From NCBI GenBank assembly GCA_031423755.1, contig JANPGC010000030.1, positions 1 to 56,202 on the forward strand: a stretch of 56,202 bases of DNA, in the 5' to 3' direction. The notes under the pieces are model-generated. The model ran no database searches, had not been told where the DNA came from, and was given only the letters and a program-made list of their open reading frames with translations. The translations under genes and the position numbers were made by a program. Below are positions 25,343 through 32,632 of this stretch, piece after piece. The first letter of the stretch is position 1. Every line of letters starts with the position of its first letter. The stretch is from JANMEX01 sp031423755. Its GTDB lineage: Bacteria; Pseudomonadota; Alphaproteobacteria; Rhizobiales; Rhizobiaceae.

Positions 25343-26371
25343 TCACTTCTCCGTCAGCTTCAGCTCAATCCGGCGGTTCTTGGACATCACCTCTGCAGTG
25401 TCGCCTGCCTCTAGCGGCTGGAATTCGCCGAAGCCTGCGGCGACGAGGCGGCTTGGGGGGACGCCGTTTTCTATCAGGAGTTTGACGACCGAGGTTGAGC
25501 GGGCGGACGAAAGCTCCCAATTGTCCTTGTAGCGGCCGTTGCCGGACAGGGGAACGGCGTCGGTGTGGCCATCGACACGCAGGACCCAGTCTATCTCCGG
25601 AGGGATTTCCTTGGCGAGTTCGACGATGGCGCCGGCAAGCTTCTTCATTTCCTCGCGGCCCGCGTCATTGATGACTTCCGAGCCCGACGGGAACAGCACT
25701 TCAGCCTGGAAGACGAAACGGTCGCCGACGATGCGGATGTTTTCGCGGTCCGACAGAATTTCGCGCAGGCGGCCGAAGAAATCCGAGCGGTAGCGGTTCA
25801 ACTCCTGCACCCGCTGGGCAAGTGCTACATTGAGGCGCTTGCCGAGGTCTGCGATCTTGGTGTTGGACTGGCGGTCGCGGTTTTCCGACGCGTCGAGCGC
25901 GTCTTCAAGCGCGCCGATCTGGGCGCGCAGCGCCGCGATCTGCTGGTTGAGGAGCTCGACCTGATTGAGCGCGCGCTGGCTGATCTGCTTTTCGCTGTCG
26001 AGCGTCTTTTCCGCGTCCGAAAGTTTGGCGAGCGCTGCCGCGCCGGCCCCGGCACCCTGGTTCAGCAGCGACTGAAGGCGTGTTTTTTCGTCTTCAGCTG
26101 CGTCAAGCGAGGCTTGCAGATTGGCGAGTGAACTTTCGAGATCCTGCTTGCCGCCCTGTTCCAATGCCAAGAGATTGGTGAGTTCGCTGATCTGCGAATT
26201 CAGCCGGTCGAGCACGTCGTCCTTGCCGGACAATTCGTTGGACAACAGATATTGCGCCAGCACAAACACCGACAGCAGGAACATGATCGACAGGAGCAGC
26301 GTTGACAGGGCATCGACGAAGCCCGGCCAATAATCCACTTGCCGCGTCTGGCGGTTGCGCGCGAGAGCCAT
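25343..26371 (-). CDS. OmpA/MotB-type peptidoglycan-binding protein
   Basis: 342 residues. One membrane helix near the N-terminus (STLLLSIMFLLSVFVLAQYL, residues 23-42) is followed by a long coiled coil (residues about 55-180) and a C-terminal OmpA-like domain with WVLRVDGHTDAVPL, NWELSSARSTSVVKLLIENG and the final NRRIELKLTE, which binds peptidoglycan. The topology is that of MotB: inner-membrane anchor with a periplasmic wall-binding domain. The channel-like partner is encoded just upstream (ends four bases before this start). No flagellar gene is near, so a wall-linked, motor-like envelope complex is more likely than a flagellar stator. Confidence 0.87.
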   Translation of the reverse strand: MALARNRQTRQVDYWPGFVDALSTLLLSIMFLLSVFVLAQYLLSNELSGKDDVLDRLNSQISELTNLLALEQGGKQDLESSLANLQASLDAAEDEKTRLQSLLNQGAGAGAAALAKLSDAEKTLDSEKQISQRALNQVELLNQQIAALRAQIGALEDALDASENRDRQSNTKIADLGKRLNVALAQRVQELNRYRSDFFGRLREILSDRENIRIVGDRFVFQAEVLFPSGSEVINDAGREEMKKLAGAIVELAKEIPPEIDWVLRVDGHTDAVPLSGNGRYKDNWELSSARSTSVVKLLIENGVPPSRLVAAGFGEFQPLEAGDTAEVMSKNRRIELKLTEK

Positions 26372-26375
26372 CGCG

Positions 26376-27410
26376 TCAGGCCTTCTTGTCGGGCAGGGCG
26401 CGGGCGAGCTTCTCGAGCGTGGCGCGCATGGCTTTCTGATCTGCGGCCTGTGCCTCCACCCAGTCGCGCATCAGTTGCTGTTCACTGCGCATGTTCTTGA
26501 CCAGACCCTGTATTCCTTCGGCGAGATTGGCCATCGCGGCGACGGTCTTCTGGTTGCCGCTGCCAGTCGTGTCGGTCACCAGTTTCAGCCGGTCGGCCAG
26601 CAGGCGCATCTCGTCATTTTTCGTGGCCTGAACGGATGGGGCGGCAACCGGCGCGCCGCCATGGTCCGGATCGGTCACCGAGGACAGCCAGTTTTCGAGT
26701 TCGGTGTAAAAGCGGTTCTGGGCGCGGCCGGCCTGAAGATCGAGAAAGCCGAGAATGAGCGAGCCGGACAGGCCAAGGAGCGATGAGGAAAAGGCGGTCG
26801 ACATGCCCGCCAGCGGCGCGGAAAGTCCGGCCTTGAGCGAGTCCAGCATCGAGCTAGCGTTGCCGCCCTGCGGATCGAGCGTGGCGATGGTGTCGCCAAT
26901 GGACGAGATGGTTTGCAACAGGCCCCAGAAGGTGCCGAGCAGGCCGAGAAACACGAGAAGGCCCGTCAGATAGCGCGAGATGTCACGCGCTTCATCAAGG
27001 CGCGTGGCGATGGAATCAAGGATCGAGCGCATGGTCACGGTTGACATGACGAAGGATTGCCGACGGCCCACAAGCGCCTTCATCGGCGCAAGCAAAACCG
27101 GATCGACCCCATCATCAGCCTCGCCGCCGCGCAAGGCATTGACCCAGTGCACTTCGCGGAAAAGACGGACGACTTGCAGGAATGCCAGCAGGATGCCGAT
27201 GAGAAGCACACCGACGATCAGCCCATTGAGACCCGGATTGGCAGAAAAGGCTTTGGAAACCTGACGGTAAAGGATGGCGCCGACGAAGGCGGAGATGGCC
27301 AGAAACACCACCATCGACAACAAGAAAACCTGCGGACTGGAAAGCCGGTCGAGTTCATATGTGTCGCGGCCGAACCGTTTTGACGCCTGTTTGACTGCCG
27401 TGACTGCCAT
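26376..27410 (-). CDS. MotA/TolQ/ExbB-type proton-channel protein
   Basis: 344 residues with hydrophobic helices at about residues 29-48, 62-82, 141-160 and 194-212. The segment LLVFLGLLGTFWGLLQTISS followed, after a linker, by GLSAPLAGMSTAFSSSLLGL is the conserved helix pair of the MotA/TolQ/ExbB superfamily, which forms the ion-conducting ring around a MotB/TolR/ExbD-like partner. That partner is the OmpA-domain protein encoded four bases downstream. The pair is conserved in rhizobia, next to suhB and efp as here. Its physiological role is not established to my knowledge. Confidence 0.87.
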   Translation of the reverse strand: MAVTAVKQASKRFGRDTYELDRLSSPQVFLLSMVVFLAISAFVGAILYRQVSKAFSANPGLNGLIVGVLLIGILLAFLQVVRLFREVHWVNALRGGEADDGVDPVLLAPMKALVGRRQSFVMSTVTMRSILDSIATRLDEARDISRYLTGLLVFLGLLGTFWGLLQTISSIGDTIATLDPQGGNASSMLDSLKAGLSAPLAGMSTAFSSSLLGLSGSLILGFLDLQAGRAQNRFYTELENWLSSVTDPDHGGAPVAAPSVQATKNDEMRLLADRLKLVTDTTGSGNQKTVAAMANLAEGIQGLVKNMRSEQQLMRDWVEAQAADQKAMRATLEKLARALPDKKA

Positions 27411-27447
27411 GCCTTACCCCATCATGCGCTGCGCGACGCACTCGCCT

Positions 27448-27610
27448 AGAGCAATATGACTTCAGCTGAAACCACATTCAGCGGCTGCTTTTGCGTCAAT
27501 ACCGGCGGAAAGCCCCTTGAACGCATTATGATGCGTCCTGCGGCTCTTTCCTTGGTCTTGCCACAAAATCCCTCCGCTGCCTGTGGTTCCATCTAACGTC
27601 ATATCGCTCT
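27448..27610. repeat. Inverted repeat with 29-base arms
   Basis: The left arm (27448-27476, starting AGAGCAATATGAC) matches the reverse complement of the right arm (27582-27610, reading AGAGCGATATGAC on the minus strand) at 24 of 29 positions by eye. About 105 bases lie between them. It fills most of the 268-base gap between the channel gene and suhB, both on the minus strand, and must overlap the promoter region of the channel operon. Confidence 0.65.
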
Positions 27611-27678
27611 GATTAACCCTAACGCAGAATGCGGCGAAATTGAAAGCGGCGTTGGCGGTTGTGAACCGGCAACTATGC

Positions 27679-28470
27679 TCAAACGGGTTTGGCGATGGTT
27701 TTCAACAAGGCCTTGTGGATGAATTCATTGCCCGCGCAGACCGAACCCTTGGTGAGCATGGTCTGGCCGCCCGAAGTGTCGGAAACAAAGCCGCCTGCTT
27801 CGCGGATCAATATGAGGCCCGCCGCAATATCCCATGCGTTCAAATGGTCTTCCCAGAAGCCGTCGAATCGACCAGCGGCGACGTAGGCAAGGTCGAGCGC
27901 GACCGAGCCGACGCGGCGGATGCCGGCGACTTCACCCATGACGTTGCGCAGCTGAATGAGATATTTGCCATGCTCGCCGCGGCCAAGGTGGGGCACGCCG
28001 GTGCCGACGACAGCGTCTGTCAATTTGTTGCGGGCGGCAACGCGAAGGCGGCGGTCGTTGAGGAATGCGCCGCCGCCGCGCTCGGCAGTGTACAGTTCAT
28101 CGAGTGCGGGATTGTAGACCACGCCGGCGACGATCTGGTCTTGGCGTTCAAGAGCGATGGAGACCGAAAACATCGGAATGCCGTGCAGAAAATTGGTGGT
28201 TCCATCGAGCGGATCGACAATCCAGCGATGCTGGCCGTCAATGCCTTCAATGGTTCCGCTTTCTTCGCCAAGAAAGCTGTAGTCGGGGCGGGCACGCATC
28301 AGTTCGGCCTTGACGATTTCCTCGGCCTTGCGGTCAGCCTGGCTGACATAGTCGCCGGGGCCTTTCATCGAAACCTGAAGATTCTGCACTTCGCCAAAAT
28401 CACGCGACAGCGATTTGCCGGCCTTGATGGCGGCTTGAACCATGACATGGAGGATCGCTGAACGCGCCAT
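27679..28470 (-). CDS. suhB: Inositol monophosphatase family protein (SuhB)
   Basis: 263 residues. The magnesium-binding motifs are intact: FLGEESG near residue 67, IVDPLDGTTNFLHGIPMFSV near residue 84, and LNAWDIAAGLILIREAGG near residue 210. SuhB hydrolyses inositol phosphates and in E. coli also joins the rRNA antitermination complex. It begins 28 bases after the efp stop on the same strand, so efp-suhB is a probable operon. Start ATG 28470; full length, no oddities. Confidence 0.93.
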   Translation of the reverse strand: MARSAILHVMVQAAIKAGKSLSRDFGEVQNLQVSMKGPGDYVSQADRKAEEIVKAELMRARPDYSFLGEESGTIEGIDGQHRWIVDPLDGTTNFLHGIPMFSVSIALERQDQIVAGVVYNPALDELYTAERGGGAFLNDRRLRVAARNKLTDAVVGTGVPHLGRGEHGKYLIQLRNVMGEVAGIRRVGSVALDLAYVAAGRFDGFWEDHLNAWDIAAGLILIREAGGFVSDTSGGQTMLTKGSVCAGNEFIHKALLKTIAKPV

Positions 28471-28498
28471 TGCTGATATCTCTCTTTGCTGGCGCTAA

Positions 28499-29062
28499 TC
28501 AGTCAGCGCGGCGCACGTAGGTCAGTTCATTTGTATCGACAATGACCTTTTCACCCGAAGAGATGAAGGGAGGAACAAGGATGCGGATGCCGTTTTCAAG
28601 GATGGCCGGCTTGTAGGATGAGGCGGCAGTCTGGCCTTTGACGACGGGGTCGGCTTCGACGATTGCAAGCGTCACATAGTCGGGAAGTGCTATGCCGATC
28701 GGGCGCTCTTCGTGCATTTCGACGACGACTTTCATGCCGTCCTGCAGGAATGCCGAGCGGTCGCCGACAAATTCCTTCTGCAATTCGAGCTGTTCGTAGG
28801 ACTCCTGATCCATGAACACCAGTGACTCGCCCTGCTCATAAAGGAATGTGAAGTCCTTCTGTTCGAGACGGATTTTCTCGACGGTCTCGGCGGACCGGAA
28901 ACGTTCGTTGAGCTTGGTGCCGTCGATCAGGTTTTTCAGTTCGACCTGATTGTAAGCGCCGCCCTTGCCCGGCTTGACGTGATTGCAGCGCACCGCTGCC
29001 CACAGGCCGCCCTGATGCTCAATCACGTTGCCCGGACGGATTTCATTGCCGTTGATTTTCAT
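28499..29062 (-). CDS. efp: Translation elongation factor P
   Basis: 187 residues, normal for EF-P, which rescues ribosomes stalled at polyproline. It starts MKINGNEIRPGNVIEHQGGL. The modification loop reads KPGKGGAYNQVELKN, with the conserved lysine that other bacteria beta-lysylate. The modifying enzymes EpmA/EpmB are not in this window. The 285 bases upstream hold its promoter region and repeat copy D. The end GIRILVPPFISSGEKVIVDT is the canonical third domain. Confidence 0.97.
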   Translation of the reverse strand: MKINGNEIRPGNVIEHQGGLWAAVRCNHVKPGKGGAYNQVELKNLIDGTKLNERFRSAETVEKIRLEQKDFTFLYEQGESLVFMDQESYEQLELQKEFVGDRSAFLQDGMKVVVEMHEERPIGIALPDYVTLAIVEADPVVKGQTAASSYKPAILENGIRILVPPFISSGEKVIVDTNELTYVRRAD

Positions 29063-29160
29063 TTTGCTTCTTTCGGAATCTTAGATTTGCTGCGGCCTTT
29101 GATCAGGGCCGGGAAATGGTGCCGCGTAAGACCATAAAATGCCAATTCAGGCAAGTGCTG

Positions 29161-29349
29161 GAGAGACCTTTCGATAAATCCGCCCTGCCGCCGCATTTGA
29201 TGCGATCTTCTGCGCTTCCGGTGCTCATGGACTTTTTTGCCCCGCCCTTAAGCGGCAAGCCGCTGGCGGGAGGCCGTATGTCCATTCCGCTCCGGTTCTC
29301 GAAAATCACACCAACTGCACCAGCATGACGGTTTCTCGAAAGGTCTCTC
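29161..29349. repeat. Dispersed hairpin repeat, copy D
   Basis: The outer arms GAGAGACCTTTCGA (29161) and TCGAAAGGTCTCTC (ending 29349) are exact reverse complements. Inside are TTCCGGTGCTCATGGAC and GTCCATTCCGCTCCGGTTCT. The tip carries the second palindrome (GCCCCGCCCTTAAGCGGCAA and onward to GCTGGCGGG). The right end overlaps the stop codon of the Sel1-repeat gene, so the element sits exactly at that gene's 3' end. Confidence 0.85.
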
Positions 29350-30298
29350 ACTTCAGCCGGTTGGCGAGCTCGATGGCTTTTTTCATCTCTTCGTCGGTGA
29401 GGCCATCAAGCAGGTCGTCGAGCGCCGGATCGTGCAGCTTCGCGCGCTTGGCAACGATATACCATGCTGCCGCAGTGACGGTATCACCCTTTGTGCCGAT
29501 GCCATTTTCGTAGAGGCGCGCGAGCTGGCGCTGGGCGGCGACATTGCCGCTTTCTGCCGCGCGCTTCATCCAGCCGAAACCGGCGGTATAGTCCTTCTTG
29601 CCGCCGATGCCGTCGATCAGCCAGCTGGCATAGTCTAGCATGGCAGTGTCGTAGTTTTGCCGCGCGGCTTTTTCCAGCCAGACGCGGGCTTTGGCTTCGT
29701 CAAAAGCAATGCCGCCAGTGCCGTTGGCGAGAAACTGGCTGACGGCATATTGGGCATCGGCAAGACCCGCATCTGCCGCGCCAAGGAAGAGGTCGTAGGC
29801 CCTCTTCCGTTCGGCGTCGCTCGTTGCTTTGGCAAGGATCAACTGACCAAGATTGAACTTTGCCAAGGCGTGTCCGCCTGCGACGGCCTTCTCCAGATAG
29901 GCCTTTGCCTTAACCTCGTCTTTGGGCAGATACTGGCCTTGGAGCATGAAAAGCGCGGTTTGGAACTGCGCTTCCAGCACGCCTTTTTCAGCGGCCTGAT
30001 TGTAGAGCTTTGCCGCTTGCATCAGATCCTGGGACACGCCGAGTCCGCGCGACAGGATTTCAGCGGCGAGCGTCATCGCTTCAGCGTCGCCGGTCTTTGC
30101 GCGCTCCAAGGCAAGGCTCAGCGCGGTTTTGTAGAGGCCGCGCTGATAGGCGCCGTAGGCGTCGTCCGGAATTTTTTCGCCAAGGCGCAGCGGGTCGAGC
30201 GGCACTGCCGTGCCTGCGGAAAGGGCGGGCGTTGCCGCTGATATAGCGGCAAGCAAAAGCGCCACAATTGCTGCATCGGGCAAGTGTTTATCTCGCAT
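29348..30298 (-). CDS. Secreted Sel1-repeat protein
   Basis: 316 residues from the ATG at 30298 with a signal peptide (AAIVALLLAAISAATPALSA). The rest is a run of Sel1-like repeats of about 36 residues: AAKLYNQAAEKGVLEAQFQT, AKAYLEKAVAGGHALAKFNL, AYDLFLGAADAGLADAQYAV, ARVWLEKAARQNYDTAMLDY and GFGWMKRAAESGNVAAQRQL. Sel1 solenoids mediate protein-protein contacts; rhizobial ExoR is a known relative. The start overlaps the end of the ThiE-like gene by 11 bases, so translation is coupled. Its stop codon lies inside repeat copy D. Confidence 0.87.
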   Translation of the reverse strand: MRDKHLPDAAIVALLLAAISAATPALSAGTAVPLDPLRLGEKIPDDAYGAYQRGLYKTALSLALERAKTGDAEAMTLAAEILSRGLGVSQDLMQAAKLYNQAAEKGVLEAQFQTALFMLQGQYLPKDEVKAKAYLEKAVAGGHALAKFNLGQLILAKATSDAERKRAYDLFLGAADAGLADAQYAVSQFLANGTGGIAFDEAKARVWLEKAARQNYDTAMLDYASWLIDGIGGKKDYTAGFGWMKRAAESGNVAAQRQLARLYENGIGTKGDTVTAAAWYIVAKRAKLHDPALDDLLDGLTDEEMKKAIELANRLK

Positions 30299-30956
30299 TT
30301 GCGGCCTCAGAGAGGTTCGGTGCCTCAGCGTCGAGAAGGGCATTGATGCTAGCGACGGCGGCCTCGGGGTCGCGCCCTCCACCGAAGACTGCAGCGCTGA
30401 CGGCAACAAATTCTGCACCTGTATTGGCTGCTGCGATAACGCTTTCCGGTGCGTAGCCGGCCATGACAATGCAGGGGATTTCAATCATCGCCGCCCACCA
30501 TTCAGCAAGTTCAAGCGCCTTGGGATTTGGCTCCGGCTGCGCGTCGCCGTCAAGCTTGCCGGCAAACAGGTAATCCGGGCGCTCTTCGCCCAGTTCGAGT
30601 GCGTCATGACGCGAGCTTGGCACGCCGGTGCCGACAATCCAGCGCGGCTGGAACTTGCTGACGGCGTCACCAAGCATGGCCTTGCCGCCGCTGATGTGGA
30701 CACCATCGGCCTTTGTGCGGCCTGCGGCCTGCGTGTCATCAACGATCACGGCTGCCGCGCCCGCGGCCTGAATGAGCGGCACGACGACACCTGCCCAATC
30801 CCGGAATGGTTCTTCCGCCGCGCCGAAGCGGGCGAGCAGAACTGACGCGATGTCCCCGCCTTTCATGGCTTTGGCGATGGCCTCAGGCGCCGCCGGAACC
30901 TCGCCAGCAGGAGAGGCAATCAAAACAAGGCGGCAACGGTCGTTCGGTTTGGTCAC
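30288..30956 (-). CDS. Thiamine-phosphate synthase-like (ThiE fold) protein
   Basis: 222 residues from the GTG at 30956; a TTG at 30998 would add 14. The TIM-barrel landmarks of ThiE are recognisable: CRLVLIASP at strand 1, AAAVIVDDTQAAGRTKADGV in the middle and a late AGAEFVAVSAAVFGG phosphate loop. The usual HLGQ/D motif after DGVH is replaced by ISGGKAML, so catalysis may differ or be lost. Other thiamine genes are absent nearby. Rhizobia often carry such divergent ThiE paralogues. It overlaps the Sel1-repeat gene. Confidence 0.75.
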   Translation of the reverse strand: MTKPNDRCRLVLIASPAGEVPAAPEAIAKAMKGGDIASVLLARFGAAEEPFRDWAGVVVPLIQAAGAAAVIVDDTQAAGRTKADGVHISGGKAMLGDAVSKFQPRWIVGTGVPSSRHDALELGEERPDYLFAGKLDGDAQPEPNPKALELAEWWAAMIEIPCIVMAGYAPESVIAAANTGAEFVAVSAAVFGGGRDPEAAVASINALLDAEAPNLSEAANAR

Positions 30957-31136
30957 TTGTCGGCCTTTCAAGGATGCGGACCAGCCAATGGCTGGCAATC
31001 TTGCCCGAATTTCGGCGCAGATGGGAATTGCGCGCTAAAGTCCGGGTTGAAGCTGGAATAGTGGATCGGCGCGGATTTGAACAGTGCGAGGTCTGGTCAA
31101 GGCAAACAGTGTTGGATAATGCTGCTGCATCGGCGG

Positions 31137-31318
31137 AGCCTGACTGAAAATTCACTTTGGCGGCCAACTGATGCGGCTTTCTGCGCTTCCGGTGCTCACA
31201 TACTTCAATGCCCCGCCCTTAAGCGGCAAGCCGCTGGCGGGGACCCCGGAAGTATGCTCCGCTCCGGTTCTCGAAAACCACACCATTTGACTCGCCAAAC
31301 TGAATTTTGAGTCAGGCT
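31137..31318. repeat. Dispersed hairpin repeat, copy B
   Basis: The outer arms starting AGCCTGACTGAAAATTCACT (31137) and ending AATTTTGAGTCAGGCT (31318) are near-perfect reverse complements over about 26 bases. The tip pairs CATACTT with AAGTATG, and the second palindrome with CCCCGCC...GGCGGGG arms lies in the loop. It occupies the region between the divergent ThiE-like and TSUP genes and ends 20 bases before the TSUP start, leaving little room for a promoter there. I see nothing else in 30957-31136. Confidence 0.88.
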
Positions 31319-31338
31319 CTTACTAGCGGCGGCAATCC

Positions 31339-32109
31339 ATGCATCAACTTCTAAGTGACCCGCTGTTCTATGCAGCAGCGATTCCGGCGGTTATCTTTGT
31401 CGGCCTTTCCAAAGGCGGGCTTGGCGGACTTGGCCAACTCGGCGTGCCGTTCATTGCGCTTGCGGTCTCTCCGGTTCAGGGCGCTGCGATCATGCTGCCT
31501 ATTCTTATTGTGATGGACATGGTCAGCCTATGGTCATGGCGCAGTTTCCGCGACCTTGCGACGCTGAAAATCATGCTGCCAGGCGCAATGCTTGGCATAT
31601 TCATTGGCTATCTGACTGCACGCATTGTGACGGATGATGCTGTGAAGCTGCTGGTAGGGCTGATCGGACTGTGGTTTGCGATCCGCAGTCTGATGCCTTC
31701 CAAGCTGGGCGCAGGTGAAGGCAAGCCGCACAATGCGCCGGTTGGAGGGTTCTGGGGGGCAGTTGCCGGGTTCACGAGTTTTGTGGCCCACGCGGGCGGT
31801 GCGCCGTATCAGATCTACACCATGCCGCTCCGGCAAGATCCAAAGATCTACACGGGCACAAGCACGATCTTTTTTGCCATCGTGAATGCGGTGAAACTCA
31901 TTCCGTATTTTGCACTCGGCCAGTTTGACGCGACCAATCTGTCGCTGTCGGCGGTCATGTTTCCGCTGGCGATCCTGTCGACGATGGCCGGTGCATGGAT
32001 TGTGGCGCGCATGAGGGCCGAGATTTTTTATCCCTACATGATCGGCATGCTGCTTTTGGTTTCGGCGAAACTGACCTGGGACGGCGCGGCTGCGCTGCTG
32101 GGAGCCTGA
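31339..32109 (+). CDS. TSUP (TauE/SafE) family membrane permease
   Basis: 256 residues with about eight hydrophobic helices. The TSUP signatures are present in both halves: GLSKGGLGGLGQLGVPFIAL near residue 21 and FTSFVAHAGGAPYQIYTMPL near residue 150. The family moves sulfite, sulfoacetate or other small organosulfur anions across the inner membrane; the substrate here is unknown. ATG 31339. It is flanked by two copies of the same palindromic repeat, one ending 20 bases before its start and the other beginning at its stop codon. Confidence 0.92.
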   Translation: MHQLLSDPLFYAAAIPAVIFVGLSKGGLGGLGQLGVPFIALAVSPVQGAAIMLPILIVMDMVSLWSWRSFRDLATLKIMLPGAMLGIFIGYLTARIVTDDAVKLLVGLIGLWFAIRSLMPSKLGAGEGKPHNAPVGGFWGAVAGFTSFVAHAGGAPYQIYTMPLRQDPKIYTGTSTIFFAIVNAVKLIPYFALGQFDATNLSLSAVMFPLAILSTMAGAWIVARMRAEIFYPYMIGMLLLVSAKLTWDGAAALLGA

Positions 32110-32287
32110 CTGAAAATCCGCTTTGACGGCCAATTGGAGCAATTTTCTGCGCTTCCGGTGCTCACGTACCCAAAAGTACGCTCCGCCAAAGATTCCCCGC
32201 CCTTAGGCGGCAAGCCGCTGGCGGGGGCCCCATGCTTCTCGAAAATCACTCCATTTGACTCATCAAACCGAATTTTGAGTCAGGCTC
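32102..32287. repeat. Dispersed hairpin repeat, copy C
   Basis: The outer arms GAGCCTGACTGAAAATCCG (32102) and CGAATTTTGAGTCAGGCTC (ending 32287) pair almost fully. The left arm contains the TSUP stop codon. CGTAC pairs with GTACG inside; the second palindrome lies to the right of this stem rather than in its loop, unlike copies B and D. Confidence 0.85.
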
Positions 32288-32360
32288 AAACATCCAGATA
32301 ATTTGATTAAAAGTCGCCGGATTCAGCGTTTGTTAAGCTTTACGTGCGTTAACTGTGTTC

Positions 32361-32455
32361 ATCGAGTTTCTCGATTCACTCCGGGCGGTCCTGACCTCCC
32401 TGATTGACGCCTCCCTGTTAAACTCTTGAGAGCCGCCATTCGCGGCTCTTTTTTT
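32361..32455 (+). ncRNA. Candidate small RNA with two CCTCCCT motifs and intrinsic terminator
   Basis: In a 345-base stretch without a gene there is a perfect hairpin ATCGAG-TTT-CTCGAT (32361-32375), an unpaired part with CCTCCCT twice (32395-32401 and 32410-32416), and a perfect terminator: AGAGCCGC (32429-32436), five-base loop, GCGGCTCT (32442-32449), then a run of T. No reading frame ends here, so the terminator must serve an RNA. CCTCC motifs can pair with Shine-Dalgarno sequences. No clear promoter is seen; a weak TTAACT at 32349-32354 could be the -10. Confidence 0.6.
32429..32455 (+). terminator. Orphan intrinsic terminator
   Basis: An eight-pair G/C-rich stem with a five-base loop followed by seven T. 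It ends the candidate small RNA and separates it from the rcdA promoter region that follows. Confidence 0.9.
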
Positions 32456-32471
32456 GCGTGGCGTTTCCCCA

Positions 32472-32486
32472 TTAACCTTTCCTTAA
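32472..32486 (+). promoter_or_regulatory. CtrA-type box upstream of rcdA
   Basis: TTAA-CCTTTCC-TTAA fits the CtrA consensus TTAA-N7-TTAA exactly in spacing. It stands 147 bases before the rcdA start. In Caulobacter rcdA transcription depends on CtrA. The rest of 32487-32632 holds no recognisable signal, and the ribosome site of rcdA is weak. Confidence 0.6.
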
Positions 32487-32632
32487 GTATAACCTTGCGC
32501 GATGCGCTGCAAAGCTGCACGTTCGGGCAGCGGCGTTCGTTACCAGATTTGAATTGAAATCGGTCTGGAATCGACGCAGTGTCCGCCCGGCTCCGGGAGG
32601 GCGATCAGCAATCCGGCGGGCATTCAGAGTAG

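Noticed and set aside
25343..27410. Zorya-type defence genes zorA/zorB
   Set aside because: The pair has the same architecture, but zorC/zorD/zorE are absent and the neighbours (suhB, efp) are housekeeping genes conserved with it in rhizobia.
31137..32287. Insertion sequence around the TSUP gene
   Set aside because: The flanking palindromes look like ends, but there is no transposase and each copy is a self-contained hairpin found elsewhere without a gene between copies.
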